DNA from: Amycolatopsis vastitatis
Lineage (GTDB): Bacteria; Actinomycetota; Actinomycetes; Mycobacteriales; Pseudonocardiaceae
Length of the DNA: 41,447 nucleotides
Assembly: GCF_002234595.1 (NCBI RefSeq)
Contig: NZ_NMUL01000025.1
Span: 1 to 41,447 of the forward strand
Direction of reading: 5' to 3'
Part shown: positions 1-8,718 of the stretch, in pieces
How positions within the stretch are numbered: the first letter of the stretch is position 1
Layout of the letters: each line of letters starts with the position of its first letter
Notes under the pieces: generated by a model
Database searches by the model: none
Seen by the model: only the letters and a program-made list of their open reading frames with translations
What the model was told of the DNA's origin: nothing
Position numbers and translations under genes: made by a program

Positions 1-690
1 AGTAAGACGTTCATCCCGCCGCCGAGCGTCGTCCTCGTCAGCCTCGTGGACCTGCTGGGCGACGCGCAGTTCCTCCGCGACATCGTCGCGACCATGCTCG
101 CCTGGCTGATCGCCATCGCGATCGCCATCGCCGTCGCGGTGCCCGCCGGGCTGCTGCTGGGCAGCATCCCGGTGCTGCGCACCACCACCGCCGCGATCGT
201 CGAGTTCCTCCGCCCGATCCCGGTCGCCGCGCTCATCCCGCTCGTGCTGCTGGTGATCGGCTCCGGACCGGAAGCGAAGATCACCCTCGCGGTGTACGCA
301 TCGCTCTGGCCGATCATGTTCAACACGATCTACGGGATGAACGAGATCGACCCGGTGCTCATGGAGACCGCACGCGCGTGCGGCACCAGCCGGTTCCGCA
401 TCCTGTCGTCGGTCGCACTGCCGCAGACCGCGCCGTTCGTCTTCACCGGCGTCCGGCTGTCCGCGACGATCGCGCTGATCGCCGTCGTCAGCACCGAGTT
501 CCTGGCCGGCTCGGAGGTCGGGCTGGGCAGCTACATCATGCTCGTCAGCACCGGCTCGACCCGGTTCGACCTGGTCTTCGCCAGTACGCTCGTGGCGGGG
601 GCACTGGGATACCTGATCAACGAAGGGCTCGAACAGCTCGGCAAGCGGCTGTTCCGGTGGAATTCGGTCGACCGGGAGGCGATCGCGTGA
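1..690 (+). CDS. ABC transporter permease (TauC/SsuC type), 5'-truncated by window edge
   Basis: Inner-membrane permease of a nitrate/sulfonate/taurine-type ABC importer. The frame is open from the first base and already reads FIPPPSVVL, a segment usually found shortly after the first helix in this family. The true start therefore lies outside the window and the GTG at 46 is only internal. About 229 residues are visible, with several hydrophobic helices. The EAA loop that contacts the ATPase is clear (ETARACGTSRFRIL followed by LPQTAP). The stop overlaps the next permease start by 4 nt (GTGA), so the two are translationally coupled and probably form a heterodimeric channel. The substrate cannot be read from the sequence; the partner binding protein may lie upstream. 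Confidence 0.9.
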   Translation, partial: SKTFIPPPSVVLVSLVDLLGDAQFLRDIVATMLAWLIAIAIAIAVAVPAGLLLGSIPVLRTTTAAIVEFLRPIPVAALIPLVLLVIGSGPEAKITLAVYASLWPIMFNTIYGMNEIDPVLMETARACGTSRFRILSSVALPQTAPFVFTGVRLSATIALIAVVSTEFLAGSEVGLGSYIMLVSTGSTRFDLVFASTLVAGALGYLINEGLEQLGKRLFRWNSVDREAIA

Positions 691-1520
691 CGGCGGCGAC
701 TCTTTCGGGCCGGGTCGGCAGGCGCGCCGCGCGCGGTGCCGCGACGGTCCTGCGCAACTGGCTGCTGTTCGCGATCCTCGTGGTCGCCTGGGAGTTCGCC
801 GCCCGGGCCGGCGGCAGCAAGTTCTTCCCCCCGCCGACGGAAATCGCGGTCGCCGCCGCGAAGCTGTGGTTCACCGGGCCCGCGTCGCAGCTGTTCCTCA
901 CCGACACGGTGTTCGTCGACGTGTTCCCCAGCCTTGGCCGGATGCTCGGCGGCTGGGTGCTGGCCGCGGTCGTCGGCATCGTGCTCGGCGTGCTGATCGG
1001 CCGGTCCGCGCGGGCGCTGGACTACGTCGGCCCGCTGTTCGCGTTCTTCCGCTCGATCCCGCCGCCCACGCTGATCCCGGTGTTCGGGGTCCTGTTCGGG
1101 CTGAGCTCGGGCATGCAGCTCGGGTCGATCATCTTCGGCGCGGTGTGGCCGGTGCTGCTCAACGCCGTCGACGGCGTCCGCTCGGTCGACCAGGTCAAGG
1201 TGGAGACGGCCCGGTCGTTCCGCACGCCCCGCGGGTACTGGCTCGGCATGGTGGTGCTGCCCGCGGCGGCACCCAAGATCTTCGCCGGGCTGCGGGTGAG
1301 CCTGTCCATCTCGCTGCTGCTGATGGTGATCTCCGAGCTGGTCGGCGCCTACCACGGCATCGGCCGGTCGCTGATGAACGCCCAGCAGGACTTCGAGTTC
1401 CCGACCATGTGGGCGTGGCTGGTGCTGCTGGGCATCCTCGGCTACGTCTTCAACACGATCTTCCTGGCCGCGGAGCGGCGGGTCCTGGCCTGGCAGCCGG
1501 CCCGCCTCGGCCGCGACTGA
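687..1520 (+). CDS. ABC transporter permease (TauC/SsuC type)
   Basis: Second permease of the same importer, 277 aa from GTG at 687. This start overlaps the upstream stop by 4 nt, and the reading frame before it shows no family similarity. An N-terminal helix (NWLLFAILVVAWEFAA) is followed by the family motif KFFPPPTEI. Further helices follow, and the EAA loop is VETARSFRTPRGYWLG with LPAAAP. It shares architecture with the preceding permease but is clearly diverged from it, which suggests a heterodimeric pore rather than a recent duplication. The ATPase gene follows after 21 nt. Substrate is unknown. Confidence 0.92.
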   Translation: MTAATLSGRVGRRAARGAATVLRNWLLFAILVVAWEFAARAGGSKFFPPPTEIAVAAAKLWFTGPASQLFLTDTVFVDVFPSLGRMLGGWVLAAVVGIVLGVLIGRSARALDYVGPLFAFFRSIPPPTLIPVFGVLFGLSSGMQLGSIIFGAVWPVLLNAVDGVRSVDQVKVETARSFRTPRGYWLGMVVLPAAAPKIFAGLRVSLSISLLLMVISELVGAYHGIGRSLMNAQQDFEFPTMWAWLVLLGILGYVFNTIFLAAERRVLAWQPARLGRD

Positions 1521-1541
1521 CGCCCGCGAAAGGCCTCTCCC

Positions 1542-2402
1542 ATGTCCACCATGCTCGAAGTTTCCGGCCTCAGCCACACCTACGGCAGCGGCGCCAAGGC
1601 ACACACCGCGGTCGACAACCTGTCGTTCACGGTGGAGGCCGGGCAGCTGGCCAGCATCGTGGGGCCGTCGGGCTGCGGGAAGTCGACGCTCCTGCGCTGC
1701 GTCGCCGGGCTGACCCCGCCGACCGAGGGCACGGTGAGCCTGCACGGCGACCGCGTCTCGGGCGTGCCGGACGACCTCGCCGTCGTGTTCCAGGACTACA
1801 GCCGTTCGCTGTTCCCGTGGCTTTCGGTGCAGAAGAACGTCGAGTTCCCGTTGCGGTGGCGGCCGGTTTCGAAGGCGGAGCGCCGGAAGCGGGCGGCCGA
1901 GGCACTGGAGCAGGTCGGGCTTTCGGGCGTCGGCGGGAAGTACCCGTGGCAGCTGTCGGGCGGCATGCAGCAGCGGGTGTCGATCGCCCGCGCGCTGGCC
2001 AGCCGCCCGGCGCTGCTGCTGATGGACGAGCCGTTCGCGTCGGTCGACGCCCAGACGCGCTTCGAGCTGGAAGACCTCACCCGGCGCGTGCAGCGCGAGC
2101 AGGGCAGCACGATCCTGGTCGTCACGCACGACATCGACGAGAGCGTCTACCTGTCCGACCGGGTGCTGGTGCTGTCGAAGTCACCGGCGTCGATCGTGGC
2201 GGACCTGCCCGTCGGCCTGCCCGCCGAGCGCGACCAGATCACCACGCGCGAGTCGGCGGAGTTCGTGTCGCTGCGCGGCGAAGTCGCGCGGCTGCTGCAC
2301 GGCGGCAGCCCGGCGGAAGCGGCCGAGGCCGCGTCGGACGCCGCGGAATGGGAGCTGGCGGAGCACGCCTCGGACGTGACGGAGAGCAAGACCCGGAGCT
2401 GA
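1542..2402 (+). CDS. ABC transporter ATP-binding protein (SsuB/TauB type)
   Basis: Cytoplasmic ATPase energising the two permeases upstream; 286 aa. Walker A is GPSGCGKST at residues 41-49, the signature is LSGGMQQR, Walker B is LLLMDEP and the H-loop is VVTHDIDES. All catalytic elements are intact. A GAAAGG element about 8 nt before ATG 1542 supports this start, although a second ATG three codons on is possible. The C-terminal tail of roughly 40 residues is rich in Ala and Glu. The gene ends 8 nt before the convergent stop of the next gene, and no hairpin terminator is visible between them. Likely imports an organic anion or sulfur/nitrogen compound; this is family inference only. Confidence 0.93.
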   Translation: MSTMLEVSGLSHTYGSGAKAHTAVDNLSFTVEAGQLASIVGPSGCGKSTLLRCVAGLTPPTEGTVSLHGDRVSGVPDDLAVVFQDYSRSLFPWLSVQKNVEFPLRWRPVSKAERRKRAAEALEQVGLSGVGGKYPWQLSGGMQQRVSIARALASRPALLLMDEPFASVDAQTRFELEDLTRRVQREQGSTILVVTHDIDESVYLSDRVLVLSKSPASIVADLPVGLPAERDQITTRESAEFVSLRGEVARLLHGGSPAEAAEAASDAAEWELAEHASDVTESKTRS

Positions 2403-2410
2403 TTCTCTGG

Positions 2411-3265
2411 TCATGCCTCTGAGGACGGCGTCAGTGCCCGAGAAGCCTGGGCGGTGAGAACATCGAGCTGGCCGACGGCCTCGGCCAGTTCGGACCCGAT
2501 CTCCAGCTGGGTCCACAGGTGCCGGAGGGCGGTGGACAGGTCCGAGGCCGCGTGAAACCTTCTGATCGCCATGTCGAGATCACGCAGCCAACCGTCCAGG
2601 TACGGATCTGCCGTCACGAGCTTGACCATGCCGTCGATTCGGGCGGCGAGCGGTGCGGCCAGCCACGTCCCACCGGTCTCCAGCAGCCGGCTGCGGACGG
2701 TCGTGTTGAGGAAGGACCAGTGAGCTGAAACCTCCGCGACGGCGGGAATGGCCTGCCTGCCGGGCCGGATGGCCGATCTGAAATCCGCCAGCGCGCCGTC
2801 CAGCGTGCCGTCGGCCAGCAACTCGCGCAACGGACGCAGGCTCTCCTCGTCCTGAGTGCTGTCCCACTGCCTGATGGCCTCCTGGGCCGCTCTCTCCACT
2901 TTCAGCAACTCGGCTTCGGCGCGGCGCAGTTCGCTCAACGGGCCGGGGTGCAGTCGCGGGGCAGCCGAGGCAAGGTCCTCGGCAACCGTGGCCGCCAGCC
3001 GTCGCGCCGCTCGTGCCTCCACCGCTTCCGCCTGCGCCACCCCCAGCCGCTGCAGCACGATCAACGCGAGCGGAATACCGAAAAACGCCGCCGTCAACGA
3101 CGAGAACACGTTGGTGACGAACGGCTTGCTCGACCAGAACCCGGCCTGATCTCCCCACCACCCCAGGCCCAGCAGCAGAACGCCGGCACCCCACAGAGCC
3201 GGCCACAAGACCCGCAACCCACGAGGAGTCTCTCGCCACATCCCGCGTAGCCACAGCACAGTCAC
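2411..3265 (-). CDS. hypothetical membrane protein with two N-terminal helices and a cytoplasmic helical domain
   Basis: Family not recognised. The GTG at 3265 is chosen because GGAGAG lies 5 nt upstream; an earlier in-frame start would overlap the reductase promoter and coding start. Predicted product is 284 aa. Two hydrophobic segments lie near the N-terminus (around LWPALWGAGVLLLGLGWW and TAAFFGIPLALIVLQRL). After them comes about 200 residues of Ala/Arg/Glu-rich, probably coiled or helical-bundle sequence (EAVEARAARRLAATVAEDLA onward). No enzyme motif was found. It is transcribed alone, convergent with the ABC operon and divergent from the reductase gene. Real coding is supported by strong GC3 and the SD; the function is unknown. 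Confidence 0.75.
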   Translation of the reverse strand: MTVLWLRGMWRETPRGLRVLWPALWGAGVLLLGLGWWGDQAGFWSSKPFVTNVFSSLTAAFFGIPLALIVLQRLGVAQAEAVEARAARRLAATVAEDLASAAPRLHPGPLSELRRAEAELLKVERAAQEAIRQWDSTQDEESLRPLRELLADGTLDGALADFRSAIRPGRQAIPAVAEVSAHWSFLNTTVRSRLLETGGTWLAAPLAARIDGMVKLVTADPYLDGWLRDLDMAIRRFHAASDLSTALRHLWTQLEIGSELAEAVGQLDVLTAQASRALTPSSEA

Positions 3266-3392
3266 ACCAGCTCTCCAGCTCGACCGTTCACCCGAAAAGA
3301 AAGTCCGGGCGGGGTGTCGGATCGCGGCGGTGGTGTTCGTAGCAGGAGTGAGGCCGCCACAAGGGGCGGCCCGCTTCCCGCAAGGAGTCCCG

Positions 3393-3968
3393 ATGACCGC
3401 CACGTACACCTTCGACATCTTCGCCACGCTCGACGGCTTCGCCAACCACAGCGGCGACTGGGGCGGCTATTGGGGCAAGCAGGGCCTCGAATTCCTCGCG
3501 CACCGCGCCGCCGCCTACCGCGACCCGCTGCGCATGGTGCTGGGGGCCAAGACCTACTCGTCGAACGCGCCGTTCCTGAGCCCGGGCTTCGACCGCGGCC
3601 TCTTCGACGAGTGGATCACGCGCATGTTCGGCTCCCCGGTCACGGTGCTCTCCAGCCGGCTGACCGAGCCGCTCGACTGGCCGGGAACGACCATCGAGCC
3701 CGGCGATCCCGTCGAGGTGGTCACGCGCCTCAAAGCCGAATCCGACGTGCCGCTGCTCTCCCACGGAAGCCTGACGCTCAACCGCGCGCTGCTGAACGCG
3801 GGCCTGGTCGACACCATCGAGCTGACGGTCTTCCCGGTGATCAGCGGGAAGACCGGCGTGGACCGGGTCTTCGACGGTGTGGCCGACTTCGACCTCGAGC
3901 TGCTCGAAGCCCGGACCTTCGACGGCCACACGCAGGTGCTGACCTACCGGCCGGCCCGGCACGGCTGA
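3393..3968 (+). CDS. dihydrofolate reductase family protein (RibD C-terminal fold)
   Basis: Predicted NAD(P)H-dependent reductase of the RibD_C/DHFR-like fold, 191 aa, cytosolic. ATG 3393 follows AAGGAG with a 5-nt spacer. Family features are the opening strand TFDIFATLDGFANHSGDWGG, the LGAKTYSSNAPF segment, the turn LLSHGSLTLNRALLNAGLVD that normally lines the cofactor site, and the strand ELTVFPVISGKTG. Small proteins of this family are common in actinobacteria and mostly uncharacterised; there is no evidence that it reduces folate or works in riboflavin synthesis here. The stop is 10 nt from the convergent decarboxylase stop. Confidence 0.87.
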   Translation: MTATYTFDIFATLDGFANHSGDWGGYWGKQGLEFLAHRAAAYRDPLRMVLGAKTYSSNAPFLSPGFDRGLFDEWITRMFGSPVTVLSSRLTEPLDWPGTTIEPGDPVEVVTRLKAESDVPLLSHGSLTLNRALLNAGLVDTIELTVFPVISGKTGVDRVFDGVADFDLELLEARTFDGHTQVLTYRPARHG

Positions 3969-3978
3969 GCCGTTTCGT

Positions 3979-5565
3979 TCAGTACGCCAGTGCCTGGGTC
4001 GGCGCGACCCGGACGTGCACCAGCGTCGGGCGCGGGTCGGCGAGCGCCGCGGCGAGGCCGGCCGCCAGGTCGGACGGTTCGGTGATCGTCACGCCCTGGC
4101 AGCCCATGCTGCCCGCCAGCGCCGCGAAGTCGATGCCGCCCAGTTCGGTGCCCGGCAGTTTCACGCCGCCGATCGTGTCACCGAGGAGGCGGACCGCCGC
4201 GTACTCCGAATTGTCGAAGATCACGAACGTCACCGGCAGCTGCTCGCGCGCCGCCGTCCAGAGGCCCTGGATGCCGTACATGCTCGACCCGTCGCCGACC
4301 ACGGCGACGACCTTGCGGTCCGGGCGGGCGAGCGCCGCGCCGACCGCGCCCGGGATGCCGTAGCCGAGCGTGCCGCTGGCCATCGTCAGGAACCCGGAAC
4401 CGGTCGAGGTGATCGGCAGGTGCTCGTGCAGGCTCCCGCGGTGGCTGGGCGCCTCCTCGACGACCAAGGCGTTGTCCGGCAACAGGTCCGCGAGCGTGGA
4501 GTAGAGGAATTCGCCGGTGAGCGTCTCACCGCTGGGCTTGGCCGGACGCGGCCGCGGCGCCGGCGCGGGCCGCGTGCTCCGATCGACGACGTTGAGCAGC
4601 GCGCGGACGCCCAGCTTCGGCGTGGCGCGGATGCCGGTGCCTTCGAAGGCGCGGGCGAGGATCTGTTCGTCGTCGCTGAGGATGAACAGCGGCGGCAGCG
4701 GAGCGTCCCCGCGCCCGCGGTCGACGTGGTACGTGAAGGCGGGCGCGCCGAGCACGAGAACGAGGTCGTGCTTCGCGAGCGTGTCGGCGACGGCGCCGCG
4801 TTCGGGCTCCAGGAACCCTTGGAACAGCGGGTGGTTCTCGGGGAACGAGCAGCGGTAGGACATCGGCGCGACCCACACGCCGGCGTTGAGCCGTTCGGCG
4901 AGCGCGACGGTTTCCGGGACGGCACTGTCCTGGTCGACGGCTCCCCCGACGACGATCGCCGGCCGCCGCGCGGCTTCCAGCGCGGTGTTGAGCTCGTCGA
5001 TGGCCTCGGGATCCGGCGCGAAGCCGCGGATGCGGGGCCGCGAGATGACGGGCCGGTCGGTGGGTGCGGTCCAGTCGTCGGCGGGAACGGACACGAAAAC
5101 CGGACCGGACGGCGCCTGCGTCGCGATGTGGTAGGCCCGGGCCAGCGCGGCCGGGACGTCCTCGGCGGACGCGGGCTCGATCGACCACTTGACGTACGGC
5201 TTGGGAAACTCGGGGGCGTCCATCGCACCGAGGAAGGGCTCGTGCGGAAGAAGCGAACGAACCTGCTGCCCGGCGACGATGATCAGCGGCGTCCGGTTGC
5301 GGTAGGCGGTGAAGAGGCTACCGAGGCTGTGCCCCACCCCGCCCGCGGAGTGCAGGTTGACCAGCACGGCCTGCCGCGTGGCTTGAGCATAGGCATCGGC
5401 CATCGCCACGACGGTGGACTCCTGCAGGCCCAGGACGTAGTCGAAGTCGTCGGGCCAGTCGGTGAGGAACGGCACCTCGGTCGTCCCGGGGTTGCCGAAC
5501 ACCGTGGTGAGGCCGAGTTCGCGGAGCAGTTCCCGGGTGGCGTGCAGCACCGTTCGCTTGATCAT
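3979..5565 (-). CDS. mdlC: benzoylformate decarboxylase-like ThDP-dependent enzyme
   Basis: 528 aa, the normal length for this family. Predicted to decarboxylate benzoylformate or a related 2-oxo acid to an aldehyde. From family knowledge of the Pseudomonas enzyme, the ThDP-activating Glu is E49 (in LQEST), the active-site histidines correspond to H72 (NLHS) and H280 (FTYHVDRG), and the Mg/ThDP motif starts at GDGS 424-427 and ends near DNS 452. The active-site Ser of the Pseudomonas enzyme (S26) is Thr here (NPGT, T28), so substrate range or rate may differ. No mandelate pathway genes are nearby, so the physiological substrate is uncertain. There is no SD; a -10-like TAACCT ends 6 nt before ATG 5565, which suggests a leaderless mRNA. 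Confidence 0.87.
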   Translation of the reverse strand: MIKRTVLHATRELLRELGLTTVFGNPGTTEVPFLTDWPDDFDYVLGLQESTVVAMADAYAQATRQAVLVNLHSAGGVGHSLGSLFTAYRNRTPLIIVAGQQVRSLLPHEPFLGAMDAPEFPKPYVKWSIEPASAEDVPAALARAYHIATQAPSGPVFVSVPADDWTAPTDRPVISRPRIRGFAPDPEAIDELNTALEAARRPAIVVGGAVDQDSAVPETVALAERLNAGVWVAPMSYRCSFPENHPLFQGFLEPERGAVADTLAKHDLVLVLGAPAFTYHVDRGRGDAPLPPLFILSDDEQILARAFEGTGIRATPKLGVRALLNVVDRSTRPAPAPRPRPAKPSGETLTGEFLYSTLADLLPDNALVVEEAPSHRGSLHEHLPITSTGSGFLTMASGTLGYGIPGAVGAALARPDRKVVAVVGDGSSMYGIQGLWTAAREQLPVTFVIFDNSEYAAVRLLGDTIGGVKLPGTELGGIDFAALAGSMGCQGVTITEPSDLAAGLAAALADPRPTLVHVRVAPTQALAY

Positions 5566-5571
5566 GCGGAC

Positions 5572-5599
5572 AGGTTAACGCTTAGTTTTGCGAAGTAAA
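5572..5599 (-). promoter_or_regulatory. predicted leaderless promoter of the benzoylformate decarboxylase-like gene
   Basis: On the minus strand TTTACT (5594-5599), a 16-nt spacer and TAACCT (5572-5577) are followed by 6 nt and then the ATG at 5565. This places the transcription start at or next to the start codon. No Shine-Dalgarno sequence is present between them. Confidence 0.45.
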
Positions 5600-5846
5600 G
5601 CCCGCCAAGCGGCCGCAGAAACGGCGAGCGCGCCCCGGCGCGGTCCTTGGTGTCGCGAATCCGCGCAGGAAGGGCAAGACTGACCACCGAGCGCTGAGCT
5701 GCCTGATATTCGGTCGCCTGAATGCCAAGCGCGCTTCCCGGCACACAGCTTTCGAGCCAGTCAGGCTCCTGGGCGTGCGCTGCCAAGCTCAGCAGTCTTT
5801 TGCCATGTACGCAGTCTGTCACCGGCCACCGACGAAAACGGCCGAC

Positions 5847-5874
5847 GGGGCCGTAGCGAATCCGCTACAGCCCC
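5847..5874 (-). terminator. hairpin terminator of the S53 protease gene
   Basis: Arms 5847-5858 and 5863-5874 pair over 12 positions with a single C/A mismatch around a 4-nt loop, 24 nt beyond the protease stop codon. A TTTT run follows 8-12 nt later on the minus strand. This is consistent with intrinsic termination in actinobacteria, where U-tracts are weak. Confidence 0.65.
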
Positions 5875-5898
5875 GCCTGCACACTCAACCCGACGCAC

Positions 5899-7548
5899 TC
5901 AGCCGATCAGGCCCGACAGCCCGCTCGCCTTGAACGAACCCCAGCCCGTCACCTGGTCGTACCCGGTCCCGGCGCTGAACCCGGTCGTGCCGTGGAGGGT
6001 GTTGTTGCCCGTCGTCACGTCGTGGAAGCCCGTGCCGTACGAGGACCCGTTGCCGATCGAGTAGAACTTCGGGTTCAGGTTGCCCAGCGCGCCGCCGTGG
6101 ACCTGGTTCTGCAGCGCCGCGAACGCCGCCCACAGCGGGGTCGCGCCCGAGGTGCCGCCGACCGTTTCCCAACTGCCCGCGCTGTAGATGTAGTAACCCG
6201 ACGTCGGCGAGGCGTCCGCCGCGACGTCCGGCACCTTGCGGTACGTCGAGCTCTGCGACGACTGCCACGAAGGCGCCGTGAAGACCGTCGAAATGCCGCC
6301 GCCGGTCGAGCCGCCGTTGTTGCCGTCGTTCCAGGTCGACTCGCTGCTGTAGCCGTTGGACGACGTCACGTTCAGCTTCGTCCCGCCGACGCCCGTCACG
6401 TTCGGGCTCGACGCCGGGAAGTCCACTCCACGCGCCGTCGAGCCCGTCTGGCGGTAGCAGTCGGTCGTACCGTCGTCGCCCGCGGCGGCGAAGTACGAGA
6501 TGCCCTCCGCGGTGCCGGTCGCGACCGCGCTGCTGACGCTCTTCGCCGCGCTCGAACCCTCCGCGGCTTCGCAAGCGCCCCAAGAGATCGAGACGACGTC
6601 GACCGTGGCGTCCGACGCGATCTTCTGGTACATCGCCAGTTCGCCGGCGCCCGAGTTCGGCGCCTCGTAGACGTAGTCGTTGGCCGCGGCGGCCACCGCG
6701 TGCACGACCTCGATGTCGAGTTCGACCTCGACCTGGCCGTCACCCGGCGACGAGTCGTAGTTCGCGCCGCTGACGCCGACCGTCGTCACCGAGCCCGCCG
6801 AAAGCCCGTAGGTGCTGTCGTACTTGGTGATGTTCGACTTCTGGTACCCGTCGAACTCGACGAAGCCGACGTTGACGCCACTGCCGGTCGCCGAAAGACC
6901 GCTGGTGCCGTAAGCGGTCTTGAGCACCGTCGGCGTCGCGGACTTGACGACGTTGGGCTTGGCCAGGGGCTTCGACGAGTGCGTCCGCACGGCGTGGTCG
7001 TCGAGGCCGACGACGTTGCCCACGACGTCCGAGACACCCGCGGGCACGGCGGGCGCGGCGTCGTTGGCGAAGAAGTCACGCCCGGAAACCCGGTCGTGGT
7101 AGTTCCCGATCCGGGTGCGGAACGCCGATTCGAGCTGCGCCGCCGAGCCGGTGAACGTGATGGCCTGCCGGTTGCCGGAAACCTCGATCCCGGTGGCACC
7201 CGATTTCCCGAGGAATAAGACGGCCTTGTCGACATCGGCCTGAGTCGGGCCGAACCGGGCATTGAACTGCGCGGGGGTCAGGAAGTGGTGATATTGCGGC
7301 GAAGCGGGATTCTGCACGTCGGCGAGGAACTTTTCCAGAGCCTGCTGGTTGTGCAGTTTCAGCGAGAGCGCGGCGGTGATCGGCCGGTCGGCCGCGACGT
7401 CACCGGTGCGGTCGCTGTTGATCAGCGGCGCGGCGTTGTCGGACAGGGTGACCAGGGGTTCCGGCGCGGCGGCAGCCGGGACGGCCACGGCGAGGCCGAG
7501 CAACGCAGGCAGCGGCACAGCGGCCGCGACGAGCTTGCGCAAGCGCAT
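5899..7548 (-). CDS. secreted S53 family peptidase (sedolisin/kumamolisin-like)
   Basis: Extracellular acid serine-carboxyl protease precursor, 549 aa. A Sec signal peptide covers about residues 1-28 (MRLRKL, hydrophobic core, AAAAP). A pro-kumamolisin activation domain follows (about 40-185, including SPQYHHFLTPAQFNARFGP). The catalytic domain carries the sedolisin triad E274/D278 (EVELD) and S467 (GGTSGATP), plus the oxyanion Asp D358 (AAAGDDG). The C-terminal DVTTGNNT...GWGSF segment is the usual calcium site. All key residues are present, so the enzyme should be active after autoprocessing. GAGAGGAA precedes ATG 7548 by about 8 nt. Monocistronic, with its own terminator. Confidence 0.95.
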   Translation of the reverse strand: MRLRKLVAAAVPLPALLGLAVAVPAAAAPEPLVTLSDNAAPLINSDRTGDVAADRPITAALSLKLHNQQALEKFLADVQNPASPQYHHFLTPAQFNARFGPTQADVDKAVLFLGKSGATGIEVSGNRQAITFTGSAAQLESAFRTRIGNYHDRVSGRDFFANDAAPAVPAGVSDVVGNVVGLDDHAVRTHSSKPLAKPNVVKSATPTVLKTAYGTSGLSATGSGVNVGFVEFDGYQKSNITKYDSTYGLSAGSVTTVGVSGANYDSSPGDGQVEVELDIEVVHAVAAAANDYVYEAPNSGAGELAMYQKIASDATVDVVSISWGACEAAEGSSAAKSVSSAVATGTAEGISYFAAAGDDGTTDCYRQTGSTARGVDFPASSPNVTGVGGTKLNVTSSNGYSSESTWNDGNNGGSTGGGISTVFTAPSWQSSQSSTYRKVPDVAADASPTSGYYIYSAGSWETVGGTSGATPLWAAFAALQNQVHGGALGNLNPKFYSIGNGSSYGTGFHDVTTGNNTLHGTTGFSAGTGYDQVTGWGSFKASGLSGLIG

Positions 7549-7613
7549 GGGGGAATTTCCTCTCGGCGGTGGGGACCGGGCCTGCGCGGAATGCTCGCCG
7601 CAGGTTGCCGAGA

Positions 7614-7619
7614 AGCATA
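7614..7619 (-). promoter_or_regulatory. possible -10 element of the S53 protease gene
   Basis: TATGCT on the minus strand, 65 nt upstream of the protease ATG, is the best -10 match in this gap. No convincing -35 is seen at 16-18 nt. Confidence 0.3.
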
Positions 7620-7715
7620 AGAAGCCATGATCACGCCGAGAACCTACTTTTGTCTGGGCTTCGGACGGATCCCATTTTCATTTTCCGAGAGGTTTACCTC
7701 AACATAACTTGCCGA

Positions 7716-8675
7716 TTATTGTCCGGAATGCCCGACCGTTTCGACGCGTTCGACGATTTGCCGGGCGCGCGCGTCCCGGGGGTACCGGCGGGCCGCGGCC
7801 GACAGCGTCCGCAGCCGCTGCCGGGTCCGCGGCGACCGCAGCGCGCCCGCCACCTCGATCGCGTCCCGCCCGACCTCGAGGGCGATGTCGAGATCGCCCT
7901 CCAGCGCGTGCACCGTGGCCAGCCAGATCGCGGTCAGCGACCGGCTGCGGGCCATGTCCGGGCCGTACCCGGCGATCGCGCCGGCGAGCGCGGGGATCCC
8001 GTCACGGCCGTGCCGGACGTCGACGACCTGGGCCAGTTCGGCGTGCACCGTGCCGGCCATCGCCGACAGGTCGGTGGGCCCGAAGAAGGCCGCCCACGGC
8101 GAGGGTTCCGTCCCCTGGGCGTCGGCGAACTCCGTGCGCGCCCGGCGCAGGCACGTCAGCGCGGCGGCGACGTCACCCTTCTTGGCGTGCGCCCACGCCT
8201 GGTTGGCCGACAGGATCGACTGGGCGAGCTTCGAACTCGCCAGCCGCGCCGCCTCGCGGCCCCGCGCGAACTCCGTCAGCGCCGGATCGACGGCGTCGTA
8301 GTGCAGGAGCAGGCGTCCGGCGCGGTACCGGATGTTCGCCTGGAGGTCGTGGTTCCCGGCCTCGACGGCGAGCCGAAGCGCCCGCGCGAACGCTTCCAGC
8401 GCGGCCGTGGGGCGGTCCTCGTCGAAGCTCGTCCAGCCGGCGAGGTTGTACAGGTCGGCGACGGCGGTGCAGAGCCGCGGGAAGACGGCGCGCCGGACCG
8501 TCCCGTTCAGCAGCTCCACCGCCCGCGGCAACTGCGCCTCGACGGCTTCCCAGCAGGCACCACCGCCGTAGCGGTAGTCCTGGGCCCGAAGCCGCGCGAC
8601 GGTGTCTTCGAGCCGCCGCACGTCGGCGAGACCGACGCGCACACCACGCAGATCGTTTCCCTCACTGCCGGCCAT
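7716..8675 (-). CDS. TPR-like helical protein, resembling the sensory half of an XRE/NsdA-type regulator
   Basis: 319 aa from ATG 8675, chosen because GGAGG lies 6 nt upstream; a GTG six bases earlier would directly abut the SD. The sequence is all-helical with repeating TPR-like units (NLAGWTSFDEDRPTAALEAF, RYRAGRLLLHYD, NQAWAHAKKGDVAAALTCL). The opening block DVRRLEDTVARLRAQDYRYG resembles the linker that follows the HTH in actinobacterial XRE-TPR regulators. No HTH domain is encoded here or in any upstream frame, so it is either a stand-alone sensor or partner protein, or a relic of such a regulator. A small membrane protein gene ends 43 nt upstream on the same strand, suggesting an operon. 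Confidence 0.8.
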   Translation of the reverse strand: MAGSEGNDLRGVRVGLADVRRLEDTVARLRAQDYRYGGGACWEAVEAQLPRAVELLNGTVRRAVFPRLCTAVADLYNLAGWTSFDEDRPTAALEAFARALRLAVEAGNHDLQANIRYRAGRLLLHYDAVDPALTEFARGREAARLASSKLAQSILSANQAWAHAKKGDVAAALTCLRRARTEFADAQGTEPSPWAAFFGPTDLSAMAGTVHAELAQVVDVRHGRDGIPALAGAIAGYGPDMARSRSLTAIWLATVHALEGDLDIALEVGRDAIEVAGALRSPRTRQRLRTLSAAARRYPRDARARQIVERVETVGHSGQ

Positions 8676-8718
8676 GGCCACCCTCCGTCCTCGAGAGCCG
8701 CCATGCGGGCAGCTCGGG

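Larger units (their letters stand above)
5566..5898. other. intergenic region upstream of the decarboxylase-like gene
   Basis: The stretch holds the decarboxylase promoter at its left edge and the protease terminator at its right edge. Between them a minus-strand frame (5562-5822) is open and overlaps the decarboxylase ATG. Its codon usage has far more A/T at third positions than real genes here. It contains an IRDTKDRAG segment resembling the DUF397 core, so a decayed DUF397-like fragment is possible but not supported enough to call. Confidence 0.4.

Noticed and set aside
3269..3445. Longer N-terminus for the two-helix hypothetical protein
   Set aside because: The extension overlaps the divergent reductase start, lacks coding bias and ignores the GGAGAG-GTG start at 3265.
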